DNA of 64,000 bases. It comes from Ferruginibacter sp050611725. Its GTDB lineage: Bacteria > Bacteroidota > Bacteroidia > Chitinophagales > Chitinophagaceae. Positions 34,039 through 43,995 of the stretch are shown here, piece by piece. The DNA lies in NCBI RefSeq assembly GCF_050611725.1, contig NZ_JBODJB010000001.1, forward strand, positions 2,480,001-2,544,000. Direction: 5' to 3'. Under the pieces are notes generated by a model, which was given only the letters and a program-made list of their open reading frames with translations, was not told the DNA's origin and did no database searches. Every line of letters begins with the position of its first letter. Positions within the stretch are counted from its first letter, which is position 1. Made by a program: the position numbers and the translations under genes.

Positions 34039-37000
34039 TTACTGCTTAATTATTTTCAAATTTGTTCTTTTGTTAGCCGGATTGATTATTTCTACTAAAT
34101 ATGTCCCTTTAGAATAATTGCTATCAAAAGTAACGCTATGATTGTAGGTTCCTCCGGTATAACTTAACGACTTGTCATACATTATTTGACCAACTGTATT
34201 CATAACACGAACCTGGTATTTACCATTCGTTACATTCGTCAATCTGATCACAACATCGCTGTTATGTGTGATCAATGATGGCGAAACAGTTATAGACGAC
34301 TCTATTTTTCCCGTCTGTACTTTTACAACAGAGCTGTATAATACTGCTCCATTTTTAGAAATACTTCGAATACGATAAAAATTCACCCCGTTCAATGGAG
34401 CGTTATCTAAATGACTATAATTATTTGCTACAGTATTATTTATCGCCGTATATGTAGAAATTTTATTAAAATGAACACCATCGGCAGAACGCTCCACCTC
34501 ATATTGTTTAATTTCAGATTCATTTTCCATACTCCATTCTACCGCTATTCCTTTGTTCAATTCGAAGGCTTTTACCGCTTTAAATTTAACAGGAAGTATA
34601 ACGAGTGATGGTTTATATACAATTTTAAACCTGTCAGGGTTTTTAGATTCAAGCGAATTATTATCTATTTGAAAAACATATAAAGTCGTATCATTTTTAC
34701 CCAGTGTCAACGGCGTCAACGTTTGAAAGAATTTATCTTCTAAGTATGCATCAAGCGAACTTCCAAAGTTTTGGGCAACAAATTCAAACGCATAAGTTTT
34801 AGTATCCATGTTTCTTATTTGCAAGAAAGTGGTATCGGTATTTATAATTGTTTCTCTTTTTTCAATCGATAACAAACTGGCATCTCTTAAAATACTCACG
34901 GTTTCTTTAGAGTTGAATGAAATTAGCTTAGGTGCATCTTCTGTTGTTACTGCATTTGAATAAGCAGGATAGTAAGTACTTACAACACCATCTGCTAAAA
35001 TAGTTGATCCATTATCCAGTGCATACAGATTTGTATATAGCTTTGACAATTCTGCAATTCCTGTAGGCCTGTTTGCAATAGGACGACTTGCTATACCCAA
35101 AACCCTGCTTGTGTCGATCTTATCTGTTTCATGAAAAGTTATGCTATTTGAACCACCATCGGAAATTACAACAAATGCTGCCCCCGATTCAATTGTTCCA
35201 TCATCAAGTCCACTAACGTTTGCGGTTACTGTATAACTGCTCGGACTACCAACGCCGTCATTTGACACAGTAATAAACCTACCTACATTGTACGAACCTG
35301 AAGTTTTAGGATCCCAGTAATAGAAAGAACGACCGGCTATATTTGGCGTACTATCGTTAAAGATGATATTATCAAAGCTTATTGCAGAAGCATAAGGGTT
35401 ACCAATCACTTGTTTACCTGTTACTAATGGTTTGGTAACATTACCTGTATTCAGTTTACCTTTTACAGCCAATGTTGCCGGTTTAGCCGCCACGTATTGA
35501 TTGCTAATGAGAATACTTCTATCACCTCTTACAAAGATCATATAGCCTTCTCTATCGGTAATACTACCGGTTAATGTTGAATTCGGTGCAACCCATGTTG
35601 GTGTAGCTCCGGGGCTCATATAATAAATAGATGGACTTGCAGTGGAACCAATATCAAAACCATTAGCAACAGCAGCTGCAGTGTTACCATTTGTAATCTG
35701 TGTTCCGTAACCGGGTCTTGGATTTACGGGGCTATTAACGTTACTGTTAGATGCTCCTTCCTGCCAAGAAGCATTAATACTTGGTGCTCCGGTAGATTGT
35801 ATCGGTGTAGTTAACAAACGCCATCTACGAGAAACAGACGAGTTACTCATTGGCAGATAACGCTCCAAAATAACTTTTCCGCTAATACTATTGCCAGAGT
35901 TAGCGCCATTGTTTGTAATGTCTGCTACCCTTGCAGTTCCTGAAGCTGTAGATTTCAAAGCTATATTATCACCGGTATTTAAAGTAGCATTATTTACATT
36001 ACCGAAAGCTAAATGATCGGTAAGAGACAATGTATCATTTGCTGCTGATGAAACGTTCACCCCTGATGCATTAGAAACAATTAACCCTCTGATCGATCTG
36101 TTTACAAACCAACCACCGCTAATACTTTGAGCCGAACCACTACCATTTAATTCTATTACTCCTCCCTGTGCATCAAATGTACCACTATTACTAACGGTAC
36201 CGCTTATTCGAAGTTTCGCTTTATTAGAAAATGTTACTGCTGATGTACTCGCAAGTGTTATATTATGCACTTCGGCAGTACCTGTAGTAACTATCGGATA
36301 CTTACTTAATCCGGCAGGTAAAATAGCATCTGTGATGGTTGTTGGTACACCACCACACCAGTTTGCAGCATCGTACCAATCGTTGGTATAACCCAACCAT
36401 GTACCAATTGCATTTACTGTAATAGTACCGGTTGCATTTACAGCTGCACATGCACCACCTGTTGTTGTAACAGTGTAATTATAAACACCGGCTACTGTAG
36501 GTGTACCGCTGATGGTATAAACACCTGCAGCATATGAACCCGTTACACCGCTTGGCAAACCCGTTACACTTGCGCCGCCAGCTGTACCCCCAATAGAATA
36601 TGTGATGGGGGTAATTGCAGTATTAGCGCATGGCGTTTGTGTTGATGTTGATCCTGTTGATGTAAGCGTTACACTTGGCTGTCCTACAGTTATAGAACCG
36701 CTGGCAGTAGCAGTACCACAAGTACCTCCGGAAGTTGTAACTGTATAGTTATAAGTACCGGCAACGGTTGGTGTACCACTAATTGTAAAAACGCCTGCAG
36801 CAAACGAACCCGTCACCCCTGTTGGCAAACCCGTTACACCGGCACCTGTTGCAGTACCACTTATAGAATACGTAATTGATGTGATGGCTGTATTTCTACA
36901 AGGTGTTTGTGAAGTTGTTGCCCCTGCTGATGTTAAACTAACAGTAGGTTGATTAACAGTAATGGTTCCACCTAAACTTACCGGACAACTTCCACCCGTT

Positions 37001-37995
37001 GTTGTAACTGTATAATTATAGGTACCACCAACAGTAGGTGTACCGGTGATTGAATACACACCTGCATTATAAGACCCTATTACACCGGTTGGCAATCCGG
37101 TTACAGACGCTCCTGTACCTGTACCACCAACTGAATATGTTATTGGCGTGATGCCTGTATTGATACAAAGTGATTGTGTAGTAGTAGCTGCTGCAGAGGT
37201 ACGTGTTAGCGTAGACATACCGTTTACAGTAACTGAAGTGGAAGTCGTTGCAATTAAATCTCCATCATCACTCGATACTATATTTAAATTGACCGTATAA
37301 GTACCTGGTGTAGCTATTGATAAATTAGTACTGGAAGAAGTTGTTGACGTTTGATTATTTTGTGAAAATGTACCCGATGTACAAGACCATACATATTTAA
37401 ATACAAACGAAGAGGTCTTAGATGGTGTACCGGTAAGACTAATTGCTGTACCGCTACATACCGGAGAGTTCGAAGTAATCGAAAACTGAGGCAACCCACC
37501 TATGCCGTTAAATTGAGCAAAAGAAAAGGATGCGTTGTTTGAGTTACTATTAGAAACCGCAATTGTGATAGAACCAACGATCAATCGTTTAGATGCGTTA
37601 CCATTAGTAGGTTGCAATCCTGGTGCTCCACCATAAACATTGAATGTAGTACCTGCAGAAAAAATAAGGTCGCTATTATTTGTCCAATAAATTTGGCCAT
37701 TAGGTCCATTTATAATTACTGCTGTAAAATTGGCCAATGTTACATTACTACTGACGTTCAATGTACCGTTTATTGTAAGAATACCGGATTGACCGGTTAT
37801 GGTAGTTGCATCTATTGTAGATCCTGAAGCAACAGTATAATCAGCAAAAGCTGATGCGGATAAAATAAATATAGAACAGAAAAGGGTAAATGATCTACTT
37901 TTCCATCTTCGTATGAATGAAGCAGAGTAAGATAACTTACGTTTTTTCTCAGTAGCGGCGCTAAGCATGAGATCGTGAGGTAAAAATGTTTTCAT
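34039..37995 (-). CDS. Large secreted Ig-like repeat protein with T9SS type A domain
   Basis: The ATG at 37995 gives 1318 residues. The hydrophobic segment of the signal peptide (FTLFCSIFILSASAFA) begins only near residue 35 after a basic leader, an unusually long n-region. Three tandem repeats of about 88 residues (DNA about 36.4-37.2 kb) follow the pattern TPC-x-NTAITPITYS...GVTGLPTGV-x-GS...GVYTISGTPTVAGTYNYTVTTTGG-x-C, i.e. putative Ig-type domains with paired Cys. Then NDWYDAANWCGGVP, a long beta-rich region, an Ig-like ...EVERSADGVHFNKI segment and a C-terminal T9SS type A domain. Likely a surface-exposed adhesin-like protein. Confidence 0.85.
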   Translation of the reverse strand: MKTFLPHDLMLSAATEKKRKLSYSASFIRRWKSRSFTLFCSIFILSASAFADYTVASGSTIDATTITGQSGILTINGTLNVSSNVTLANFTAVIINGPNGQIYWTNNSDLIFSAGTTFNVYGGAPGLQPTNGNASKRLIVGSITIAVSNSNSNNASFSFAQFNGIGGLPQFSITSNSPVCSGTAISLTGTPSKTSSFVFKYVWSCTSGTFSQNNQTSTTSSSTNLSIATPGTYTVNLNIVSSDDGDLIATTSTSVTVNGMSTLTRTSAAATTTQSLCINTGITPITYSVGGTGTGASVTGLPTGVIGSYNAGVYSITGTPTVGGTYNYTVTTTGGSCPVSLGGTITVNQPTVSLTSAGATTSQTPCRNTAITSITYSISGTATGAGVTGLPTGVTGSFAAGVFTISGTPTVAGTYNYTVTTSGGTCGTATASGSITVGQPSVTLTSTGSTSTQTPCANTAITPITYSIGGTAGGASVTGLPSGVTGSYAAGVYTISGTPTVAGVYNYTVTTTGGACAAVNATGTITVNAIGTWLGYTNDWYDAANWCGGVPTTITDAILPAGLSKYPIVTTGTAEVHNITLASTSAVTFSNKAKLRISGTVSNSGTFDAQGGVIELNGSGSAQSISGGWFVNRSIRGLIVSNASGVNVSSAANDTLSLTDHLAFGNVNNATLNTGDNIALKSTASGTARVADITNNGANSGNSISGKVILERYLPMSNSSVSRRWRLLTTPIQSTGAPSINASWQEGASNSNVNSPVNPRPGYGTQITNGNTAAAVANGFDIGSTASPSIYYMSPGATPTWVAPNSTLTGSITDREGYMIFVRGDRSILISNQYVAAKPATLAVKGKLNTGNVTKPLVTGKQVIGNPYASAISFDNIIFNDSTPNIAGRSFYYWDPKTSGSYNVGRFITVSNDGVGSPSSYTVTANVSGLDDGTIESGAAFVVISDGGSNSITFHETDKIDTSRVLGIASRPIANRPTGIAELSKLYTNLYALDNGSTILADGVVSTYYPAYSNAVTTEDAPKLISFNSKETVSILRDASLLSIEKRETIINTDTTFLQIRNMDTKTYAFEFVAQNFGSSLDAYLEDKFFQTLTPLTLGKNDTTLYVFQIDNNSLESKNPDRFKIVYKPSLVILPVKFKAVKAFELNKGIAVEWSMENESEIKQYEVERSADGVHFNKISTYTAINNTVANNYSHLDNAPLNGVNFYRIRSISKNGAVLYSSVVKVQTGKIESSITVSPSLITHNSDVVIRLTNVTNGKYQVRVMNTVGQIMYDKSLSYTGGTYNHSVTFDSNYSKGTYLVEIINPANKRTNLKIIKQ

Positions 37996-38263
37996 TCTTT
38001 TAGGTTTAGGGGGCAACCAATTAAAATACAAAATTGATTTGCACGGGCTAAATCATAAGAATTGGAAAAAAGAAACTCAACACTAGGTTGAATCAGTACT
38101 TAAAAAATGGAATATAATCGTAGTGTGGGTATTTTGGATAGGAATTGGCTTTCGGCCACTTATAGGGTTGGTCAAAGGTATGTTATATTGGCGACTAATG
38201 CAAGTTTTATATAAATCAAATTATTTTAAATTTATATTTATTTGGAAATCAATATTAAAAACA

Positions 38264-40801
38264 TTACATATTCCTTACTATTACCTTTTCGATTGTTACA
38301 GCCGCTTCTGTAGTGATCTTAAGTAAATAAACACCGCTTGGATATTTTGAAAAATCTAGTGTTTCTATGGCACCAATTTGCACTGTCGCTACACTTTTTT
38401 TAAACAATAGTTTGCCGGTTGCATCAAATATTTGATAGAAAGTCTTACCGGTTGAAATATTGCTCTTTATTTTCATCTCTCCGGCAGTTGGATTGGGATA
38501 TATTGACCAGCTTTTGTGAACGATAGCGAAGGTGTCCGAAACAGTTGATGAAAATCCATCTAATCCATTCGTATCGATCTTTCGAATTCGATAAAAATTT
38601 ATTCCTGCTAACGGAAATGAATCAACGAAATTGTATTGCTGTACCGTATTAGGAAGATCAGTGGCATCAATGTTGCCAATCTTCGTAAAACTAATACCAT
38701 CACTACCTCTTTGAATTTCGTAAAAATCTGTATTTGTTTCATTCACTGTCCAATGTAAACTGCTGGTATTTTCATTAGTTTTTTCAACAGATAGATCCAC
38801 CCAAAAAACAGGAGGCGTAAAAACAATATTAAAATTATTGTTTGATATATCGTAATAAATATTCCCTACTGCCATGATCCGTATTCTTGCGGAAGAAGTA
38901 GTCACATTGGGTACTACAATGACTTCGGAGCCATCATTAGCAGTAGTAGCCAATAAAGTGATCGGAAAGGTAATGCCCCCATCAGTAGAAAGCTGTATCA
39001 TCACATTGGCTGTGTTTATTGGTGATAGATTAGTATTTGCTACATCCCAGGTTATTGTCTGACTTTGATTACCATTCCAGTTTATACCTGCACTGGTTGG
39101 ATAAGTTACTTGAAACGGGCCATTACCATTCACCGTTACCGCCATGTCATCTGAATTTACTCCCCCACCTCCTGTTCTGTTATCCCTTACCGTTAGTCTG
39201 AAATTCATTGTACGTGCTATTGCCGGCAACAACTCTCCTTTTGTTGTTGTATTGTTCAACACATCGTTATATTTCGGGAAATATCTTTTTGCGCTATCAA
39301 CCGGCGGAAAACTTCTAAATAACGGTGCATGAATACCGGAAGGGCTATTCCATGTTGAAGCTGGCGCCCCTACATCAATTTGTTCCCAACAATAAGTCAG
39401 TTGATCGTTTATATCATTATCTGTAGCAGTTCCACTTAAAATAAAAGGTGTTGATTTTGGTATGATATAATCTGCCCCTGCATTTACTACAGGTAAAGAG
39501 TTGCCTGTAGTGGTCTTTGTTGCACAAGCATTTGCAGTACCGTTTACAGAATAAGCTACAATCTGTTCAAAACTAACAGCATGAAATTGAGCATCCGAAT
39601 TATCTTGCAAATTATCGGAACTGCAAAGAACCGGACTGGCAGAATATCCCATGATCGTTGATCCGCTACCCGGCTCTGCATTGGTTGTAGCACTCCACTG
39701 TCCTTGTGCTCCGCAGAGATCCAGGTTAGAATTAAAACTATGATCTGCGTTGAACTGATGTCCTATTTCATGACAAACATAGTCTATCACAAAAGGGTCG
39801 CCTACCGGATCAGCTGTACCGGTACACCCTTCTGCTTTATGCCCATTCACACATACTACACCTACGCTTGCATAACCACCAGCACCTGTGCTGAATGTAT
39901 GACCAATGTCATAATTGACACTCCCTATATTTGAATTGATCACCGATTGACTTTCGTCAAGCAATATAGACGGATCGTTATTCCCTGTAAAAGGGTCTGT
40001 ACCTGCCGTAACAAAAATGATAGAACTTTCAGCGGCAACTAAATTAAAATGAATCGATAATTCTTTCTCGTATATCTGATTCATGCGACTAACTGTTGTA
40101 GTAATTGCTGCCAATGTGAGCGGAATTGTAGGAGTGAGAGGATCACAAACAGCAATGGCATATTCATGTGTGCATGCTATTGCAAGATCATATGTTCTTA
40201 ACTGTGTCCCTACCGATCCGAGTACTGTTTCGCCTGTTATCGGCCTATTTGCTTTTTCGGTCAGCTTTTTTGGGAGGAGTTCTTGAAACGCTTCTTTTTT
40301 TTTAAAATCTTTTTTGAAATAGGAAATGTAATTCGTTTTACTTCCTTTGGAATATGGGTCTATGAAAATTGTGTTTGCAGTACCGGTTAATATCATTGCA
40401 TGAAATCCAAGCGGTGTCCAATCAATACTTACAGTTGCAGATTTATCATCCACTCCTTGTCCTGTATAAGTTTTAATTTCAGGAAATTTTGCAGCCAACG
40501 CCGGATCCATTGTCTGACTTTCCCAAATGTAAAACTTGGCTGATTTACCATCGGGCATTGGCAATATAATAACAGGAGCATTTATTCTTTCAACAAGATC
40601 TTTTTCTAGCGGAACAGCTTTTAAAAACCGTATAAGCGCAAGTGTATCTAAAAAAACCGTTCTGTATTTTTCAGGTTTTACGATCGCTTTTATTTGCTGT
40701 TGTCTAAAAGATTTCTCCGGTTTATCGGTAAAAAAATTTGTTTGTGCTTTGGAGACAAATACAAAAAACAACAATAAAACAACCGTTACAATTTTCTTCA
40801 T
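38264..40801 (-). CDS. Secreted reprolysin-like metzincin protease with T9SS type A domain
   Basis: The 845-residue product has a signal peptide (to about residue 19, SKAQ), a propeptide-like region to about 195, then a metzincin catalytic domain with HEIGHQFNADH (zinc ligands His344, His348, His354; base Glu345) and a Met-turn at STIMGYS (Met384). PKD/fibronectin-like domains follow (about 430-700), then YEIQRGSDGISFTKIG and a C-terminal sorting domain starting at SWSIYPNPTAGEM. This is the usual build of Bacteroidota secreted M12-type proteases. It lies head-to-tail behind two more T9SS cargo genes, all on the minus strand. Confidence 0.92.
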   Translation of the reverse strand: MKKIVTVVLLLFFVFVSKAQTNFFTDKPEKSFRQQQIKAIVKPEKYRTVFLDTLALIRFLKAVPLEKDLVERINAPVIILPMPDGKSAKFYIWESQTMDPALAAKFPEIKTYTGQGVDDKSATVSIDWTPLGFHAMILTGTANTIFIDPYSKGSKTNYISYFKKDFKKKEAFQELLPKKLTEKANRPITGETVLGSVGTQLRTYDLAIACTHEYAIAVCDPLTPTIPLTLAAITTTVSRMNQIYEKELSIHFNLVAAESSIIFVTAGTDPFTGNNDPSILLDESQSVINSNIGSVNYDIGHTFSTGAGGYASVGVVCVNGHKAEGCTGTADPVGDPFVIDYVCHEIGHQFNADHSFNSNLDLCGAQGQWSATTNAEPGSGSTIMGYSASPVLCSSDNLQDNSDAQFHAVSFEQIVAYSVNGTANACATKTTTGNSLPVVNAGADYIIPKSTPFILSGTATDNDINDQLTYCWEQIDVGAPASTWNSPSGIHAPLFRSFPPVDSAKRYFPKYNDVLNNTTTKGELLPAIARTMNFRLTVRDNRTGGGGVNSDDMAVTVNGNGPFQVTYPTSAGINWNGNQSQTITWDVANTNLSPINTANVMIQLSTDGGITFPITLLATTANDGSEVIVVPNVTTSSARIRIMAVGNIYYDISNNNFNIVFTPPVFWVDLSVEKTNENTSSLHWTVNETNTDFYEIQRGSDGISFTKIGNIDATDLPNTVQQYNFVDSFPLAGINFYRIRKIDTNGLDGFSSTVSDTFAIVHKSWSIYPNPTAGEMKIKSNISTGKTFYQIFDATGKLLFKKSVATVQIGAIETLDFSKYPSGVYLLKITTEAAVTIEKVIVRNM

Positions 40802-40873
40802 GCTTGTGATATTTTACCGGATACAGATAGTTGCAGTTAACATACCCTTACAAAAAAGTCGACTTAAAATATC

Positions 40874-42043
40874 TTAATGCTGCCCTCGAGGCAAAACAAA
40901 ACTTTCTACATCATTCAGTGTAATCGTTTTTCCGGATAATATAATGAGGCGTTCCACAACGTTTCTCAGTTCTCGAATATTCCCCGTCCAATTATGCTTG
41001 GTCAGTAATTCAATGGCATCTTTTTCAATTATCTTTTTTGATTGACCATATTCCGAAGCAATGATATCAAGATAATATTCTACTAACAACGGCACATCTT
41101 CTCTTCGATCGTTTAATGAGGGCACATGAATGATGATCACACCAAGACGGTGATACAGATCGAGTCGGAAATTCTTTTCATCTACTTCTTTTAATAAGTC
41201 TTTATTTGTTGCTGCAATTACTCTAACGTCTACGCTTATATCTTTATCGGCTCCTACTCTTGTAATTTTTCCTTCTTGTAAAGCACGTAATACTTTCGCC
41301 TGTGCATTTAAACTCATATCACCGATCTCATCCAAAAATAAAGTACCACCATTTGCTTGTTCAAATTTTCCAATACGTTGTTTGATGGCAGATGTGAAAG
41401 AGCCTTTTTCATGACCGAATAATTCACTTTCGATCAATTCACTTGGTATAGCGGCACAATTCACTTCAACGATAGGGCCTTTATTCCGATTACTTTTTTC
41501 GTGTATCCATCTTGCAACAAGTTCTTTTCCTACACCATTTTCACCGGTGATCAAAACTCTTGCATCTGTAGGACCAACTTTTTCAATTGTATCTTTTATT
41601 TTTTGAATGGCCGGGCTGCTACCTACCATATCCTGTACTTTACCAAACTTACGTTTAAGCACTTTGGTTTCTGTAACCAGTGTTTGCTTTTCTAAAGCAT
41701 TGCGTAAAGTGATGAGCATTCTATTTAGATCCGGCGGCTTGCTGATATAATCAAACGCACCTTTTTTAACGGCTTCTACTGCTGTTTCAATATTTCCATG
41801 ACCACTGATAATTATGATAGGCACATCCGGATTTACCTGCTTAGCTTTTTCTAAAAATTCAATCCCATCCATTTTAGGCATTTTCACATCGCACAACACA
41901 ACATCATAAGAAGCACTGCTAAATTTTTTTAAGCCCTCATCTCCATCTGCGGCTTCATCAATTTTGTACCCTTCGTAACTAAGAATTTCTGCTAAAGTCT
42001 TACGTATCGCTTTTTCGTCATCTATTATTAATATGTTCGGCAT
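40874..42043 (-). CDS. Sigma-54-interacting response regulator without DNA-binding domain
   Basis: A 389-residue NtrC-like protein. A receiver domain (phospho-acceptor Asp52 in VVLCDVKMPKMDG, SGHGNIETAVEAVKKGAFDYISKP) precedes an AAA+ domain with Walker A GENGVGKE, Walker B GGTLFLDEIGDM and an arginine-finger region. The sigma-54 contact loop, normally GAFTGA, reads GSFTSA (residues 214-219). The protein stops at VESFVLPRGQH, shortly after the AAA+ lid, so the usual Fis-type helix-turn-helix is missing. A partner histidine kinase is not encoded nearby. It may activate from solution or not activate sigma-54 at all. Confidence 0.9.
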   Translation of the reverse strand: MPNILIIDDEKAIRKTLAEILSYEGYKIDEAADGDEGLKKFSSASYDVVLCDVKMPKMDGIEFLEKAKQVNPDVPIIIISGHGNIETAVEAVKKGAFDYISKPPDLNRMLITLRNALEKQTLVTETKVLKRKFGKVQDMVGSSPAIQKIKDTIEKVGPTDARVLITGENGVGKELVARWIHEKSNRNKGPIVEVNCAAIPSELIESELFGHEKGSFTSAIKQRIGKFEQANGGTLFLDEIGDMSLNAQAKVLRALQEGKITRVGADKDISVDVRVIAATNKDLLKEVDEKNFRLDLYHRLGVIIIHVPSLNDRREDVPLLVEYYLDIIASEYGQSKKIIEKDAIELLTKHNWTGNIRELRNVVERLIILSGKTITLNDVESFVLPRGQH

Positions 42044-42112
42044 AATTGTTTAACAAAATTTTTTTATGAATTCTCTGTAGTTTAACATCTACTAATTCAA
42101 AAATAATGATTT

Positions 42113-42895
42113 ATGTACTCTAAAACACTCCTTATTTGTACAACGCTCCTTTCTTTTTCCTGTAATAGCAACTCCGAGGCTAAAAATATTGATAAAACGT
42201 TGAAAAAAGAGGAGGAAATTCTTTCAAAATACTACCCATCAATCGGTGCCATTCCCCTACCACAAAATTATACCAGATCCGATACAAGTTCGGGCACTTT
42301 TGCATACTGGTTACGAAACATTCATTTAAAAAAAGACAAAACAGTGTATCAATATAATGGCAAAAGAAAATGGAATCAGTCGGCACAATTCGCAGTACTT
42401 GATATATCAGTTGGAGATAAAGATCTTCAGCAATGTGCAGATGCTGTAATGAGATTGAGAGCAGAATACCTTTACAGTAACAAGAAATTTGCTGCAATCA
42501 CTTTTAAAGATAATAACGGCACTGCTTACAAATTTACAGAGCCATTTACAAGAGAGCATTTTAATAAATATCTTGAAAGAGTTTTTGGTATGTGCGGTTC
42601 AGCATCATTATCAAAAGAATTGAAATCAATACCAGTGAGTGATATTCAAGCCGGAGATGTATTCATACGTGGCGGCTTTCCGGGACATGCAGTACTTGTT
42701 GTGGATGTTGCTAAAAATGATAAGGGGCAAAAAGTTTATATGCTGGCGCAAAGCTATATGCCAGCACAGGATATTCATATTTTAAATAATCCTGCTGATG
42801 ATGATCTATCGCCTTGGTATGAAGTAAATGATGATGATCAAATTCAAACGCCTGAATACGTATTCACTAACAAAGAACTAAAAAGATGGCAATAA
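42113..42895 (+). CDS. DUF4846 lipoprotein
   Basis: The 260-residue product begins MYSKTLLICTTLLSFSCNSN, a lipobox signal. The body matches DUF4846: FAYWLRNIHLKKDKTVYQYNGKRKWNQSAQFAVLDI, QQCADAVMRLRAEYLY, FGMCGSASLSKELK, DVFIRGGFPGHAVLVVDVA, and LAQSYMPAQDIHIL. The conserved C-G-S-A-S-L and G-H-A-V-L-V-V-D blocks resemble an NlpC/P60- or papain-like fold (Cys, His, Asp), but activity is unproven. Divergent from the response regulator with 69 bases between the starts. A bidirectional terminator follows. Confidence 0.85.
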   Translation: MYSKTLLICTTLLSFSCNSNSEAKNIDKTLKKEEEILSKYYPSIGAIPLPQNYTRSDTSSGTFAYWLRNIHLKKDKTVYQYNGKRKWNQSAQFAVLDISVGDKDLQQCADAVMRLRAEYLYSNKKFAAITFKDNNGTAYKFTEPFTREHFNKYLERVFGMCGSASLSKELKSIPVSDIQAGDVFIRGGFPGHAVLVVDVAKNDKGQKVYMLAQSYMPAQDIHILNNPADDDLSPWYEVNDDDQIQTPEYVFTNKELKRWQ

Positions 42896-42919
42896 AAAAC
42901 CTTCCATTCGGAAGGTTTT
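42896..42919. terminator. Bidirectional terminator
   Basis: A 10-bp stem AAAACCTTCC-attc-GGAAGGTTTT between the convergent DUF4846 gene and pdhB; A and T tracts on both sides let it work in both directions. Confidence 0.85.
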
Positions 42920-42940
42920 AAAACACATATTTAAATCAGT

Positions 42941-43924
42941 TTATTTTTTTAAGTACATCACTTCTTTTACCACTTTTACTGTTTTTGGCACACTTGGCAA
43001 ATAAGCAGCAACTAAATTTGGCGCATAGTGCATCGGAGCATCGGCACTCACTACTCTACGAACCGGAGCATCTAAATAATCAAATCCTTCCTTTTGTATA
43101 CGGTAAGCTATTTCAGAAGATACAGAAGCAAACGGCCATTGCTCTTCTACAATTACCAAACGATTTGTTTTTTTAACGCTTTCCAAAATAGTCACCCAAT
43201 CCAAAGGACGGATAGTAGCCAGATCGATCACTTCCGCTTCGATACCTTCTTTAGCTAATTCTTCAGCAGCACCAAGGGCAATTTTCATCATTTTATTAAA
43301 AGAAACGATGGTAACATCTTTACCTTCTCTTTTCACAAAAGCTTTTCCTATTGGTAAAATATATTCTTCTTCAGGAACTTCTCCTTTATCGCCATATGCA
43401 ACTTCACACTCCATGAACATAACCGGATCATCATCACGGATAGCGGCTTTCAATAAACCTTTAGCCTCATATGGAGTAGCTACACTGATAACTTTTAAAC
43501 CAGGAATATTTGCGTACATAGATTCAAAAGCGGTAGAGTGCTGAGCACCTAACTGACCGGCTGATCCATTTGGGCCTCTGAAAACGATCGGACAACCAAC
43601 TTGTCCGCCACTCATTGCCAACATCTTAGAAGCGGTATTTAAAATTTGATCTAAAGGCAACACGGCAAAATTCCAAGTCATGAACTCTACGATCGGACGC
43701 AAACCGTTTTGTGCTGCCCCAACCGCAATACCTGCAAAACCCAACTCAGCAATCGGTGTATCGATCACTCTTTTTTCGCCAAACTCATCCAACATCCCCT
43801 GACTCACTTTATAGGCTCCGTTATATTCGGCAACCTCTTCACCCATTAAAAAAACTTTATCATCCCTTCTCATTTCTTCCTGCATGGCTTCTCTAAGGGC
43901 TTCTCTTAACGCAATTTGACGCAT
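42941..43924 (-). CDS. pdhB: Pyruvate dehydrogenase E1 component, beta subunit
   Basis: The ATG at 43924 (MRQIALREALREAM) is chosen over a longer frame, giving 327 residues. The thiamine-diphosphate enzyme beta-subunit motifs are complete: VFLMGEEVAEYNGAYKVSQG, DTPIAELGFAGIAVGAA, FRGPNGSAGQLGAQHSTAFE, and the C-terminal transketolase domain VIDLATIRPLDWVTILESVKKTNRLVIVEE. With an alpha subunit encoded elsewhere it decarboxylates pyruvate and acetylates lipoyl-E2, so it depends on the LipA encoded at 11 kb. It is an isolated gene here, next to thiolase. Confidence 0.95.
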   Translation of the reverse strand: MRQIALREALREAMQEEMRRDDKVFLMGEEVAEYNGAYKVSQGMLDEFGEKRVIDTPIAELGFAGIAVGAAQNGLRPIVEFMTWNFAVLPLDQILNTASKMLAMSGGQVGCPIVFRGPNGSAGQLGAQHSTAFESMYANIPGLKVISVATPYEAKGLLKAAIRDDDPVMFMECEVAYGDKGEVPEEEYILPIGKAFVKREGKDVTIVSFNKMMKIALGAAEELAKEGIEAEVIDLATIRPLDWVTILESVKKTNRLVIVEEQWPFASVSSEIAYRIQKEGFDYLDAPVRRVVSADAPMHYAPNLVAAYLPSVPKTVKVVKEVMYLKK

Positions 43925-43995
43925 AATTTCTTGGTTTATTGATTGATTTTGGTGTGCAAATTTATTCCTTCGCAGCCATACAAACAAATCATTGC

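Noticed and set aside
38123..38326. 67-codon plus-strand frame between two T9SS genes
   Set aside because: Overlaps the 3' end of the metzincin gene antisense; hydrophobic AT-rich composition, no support.
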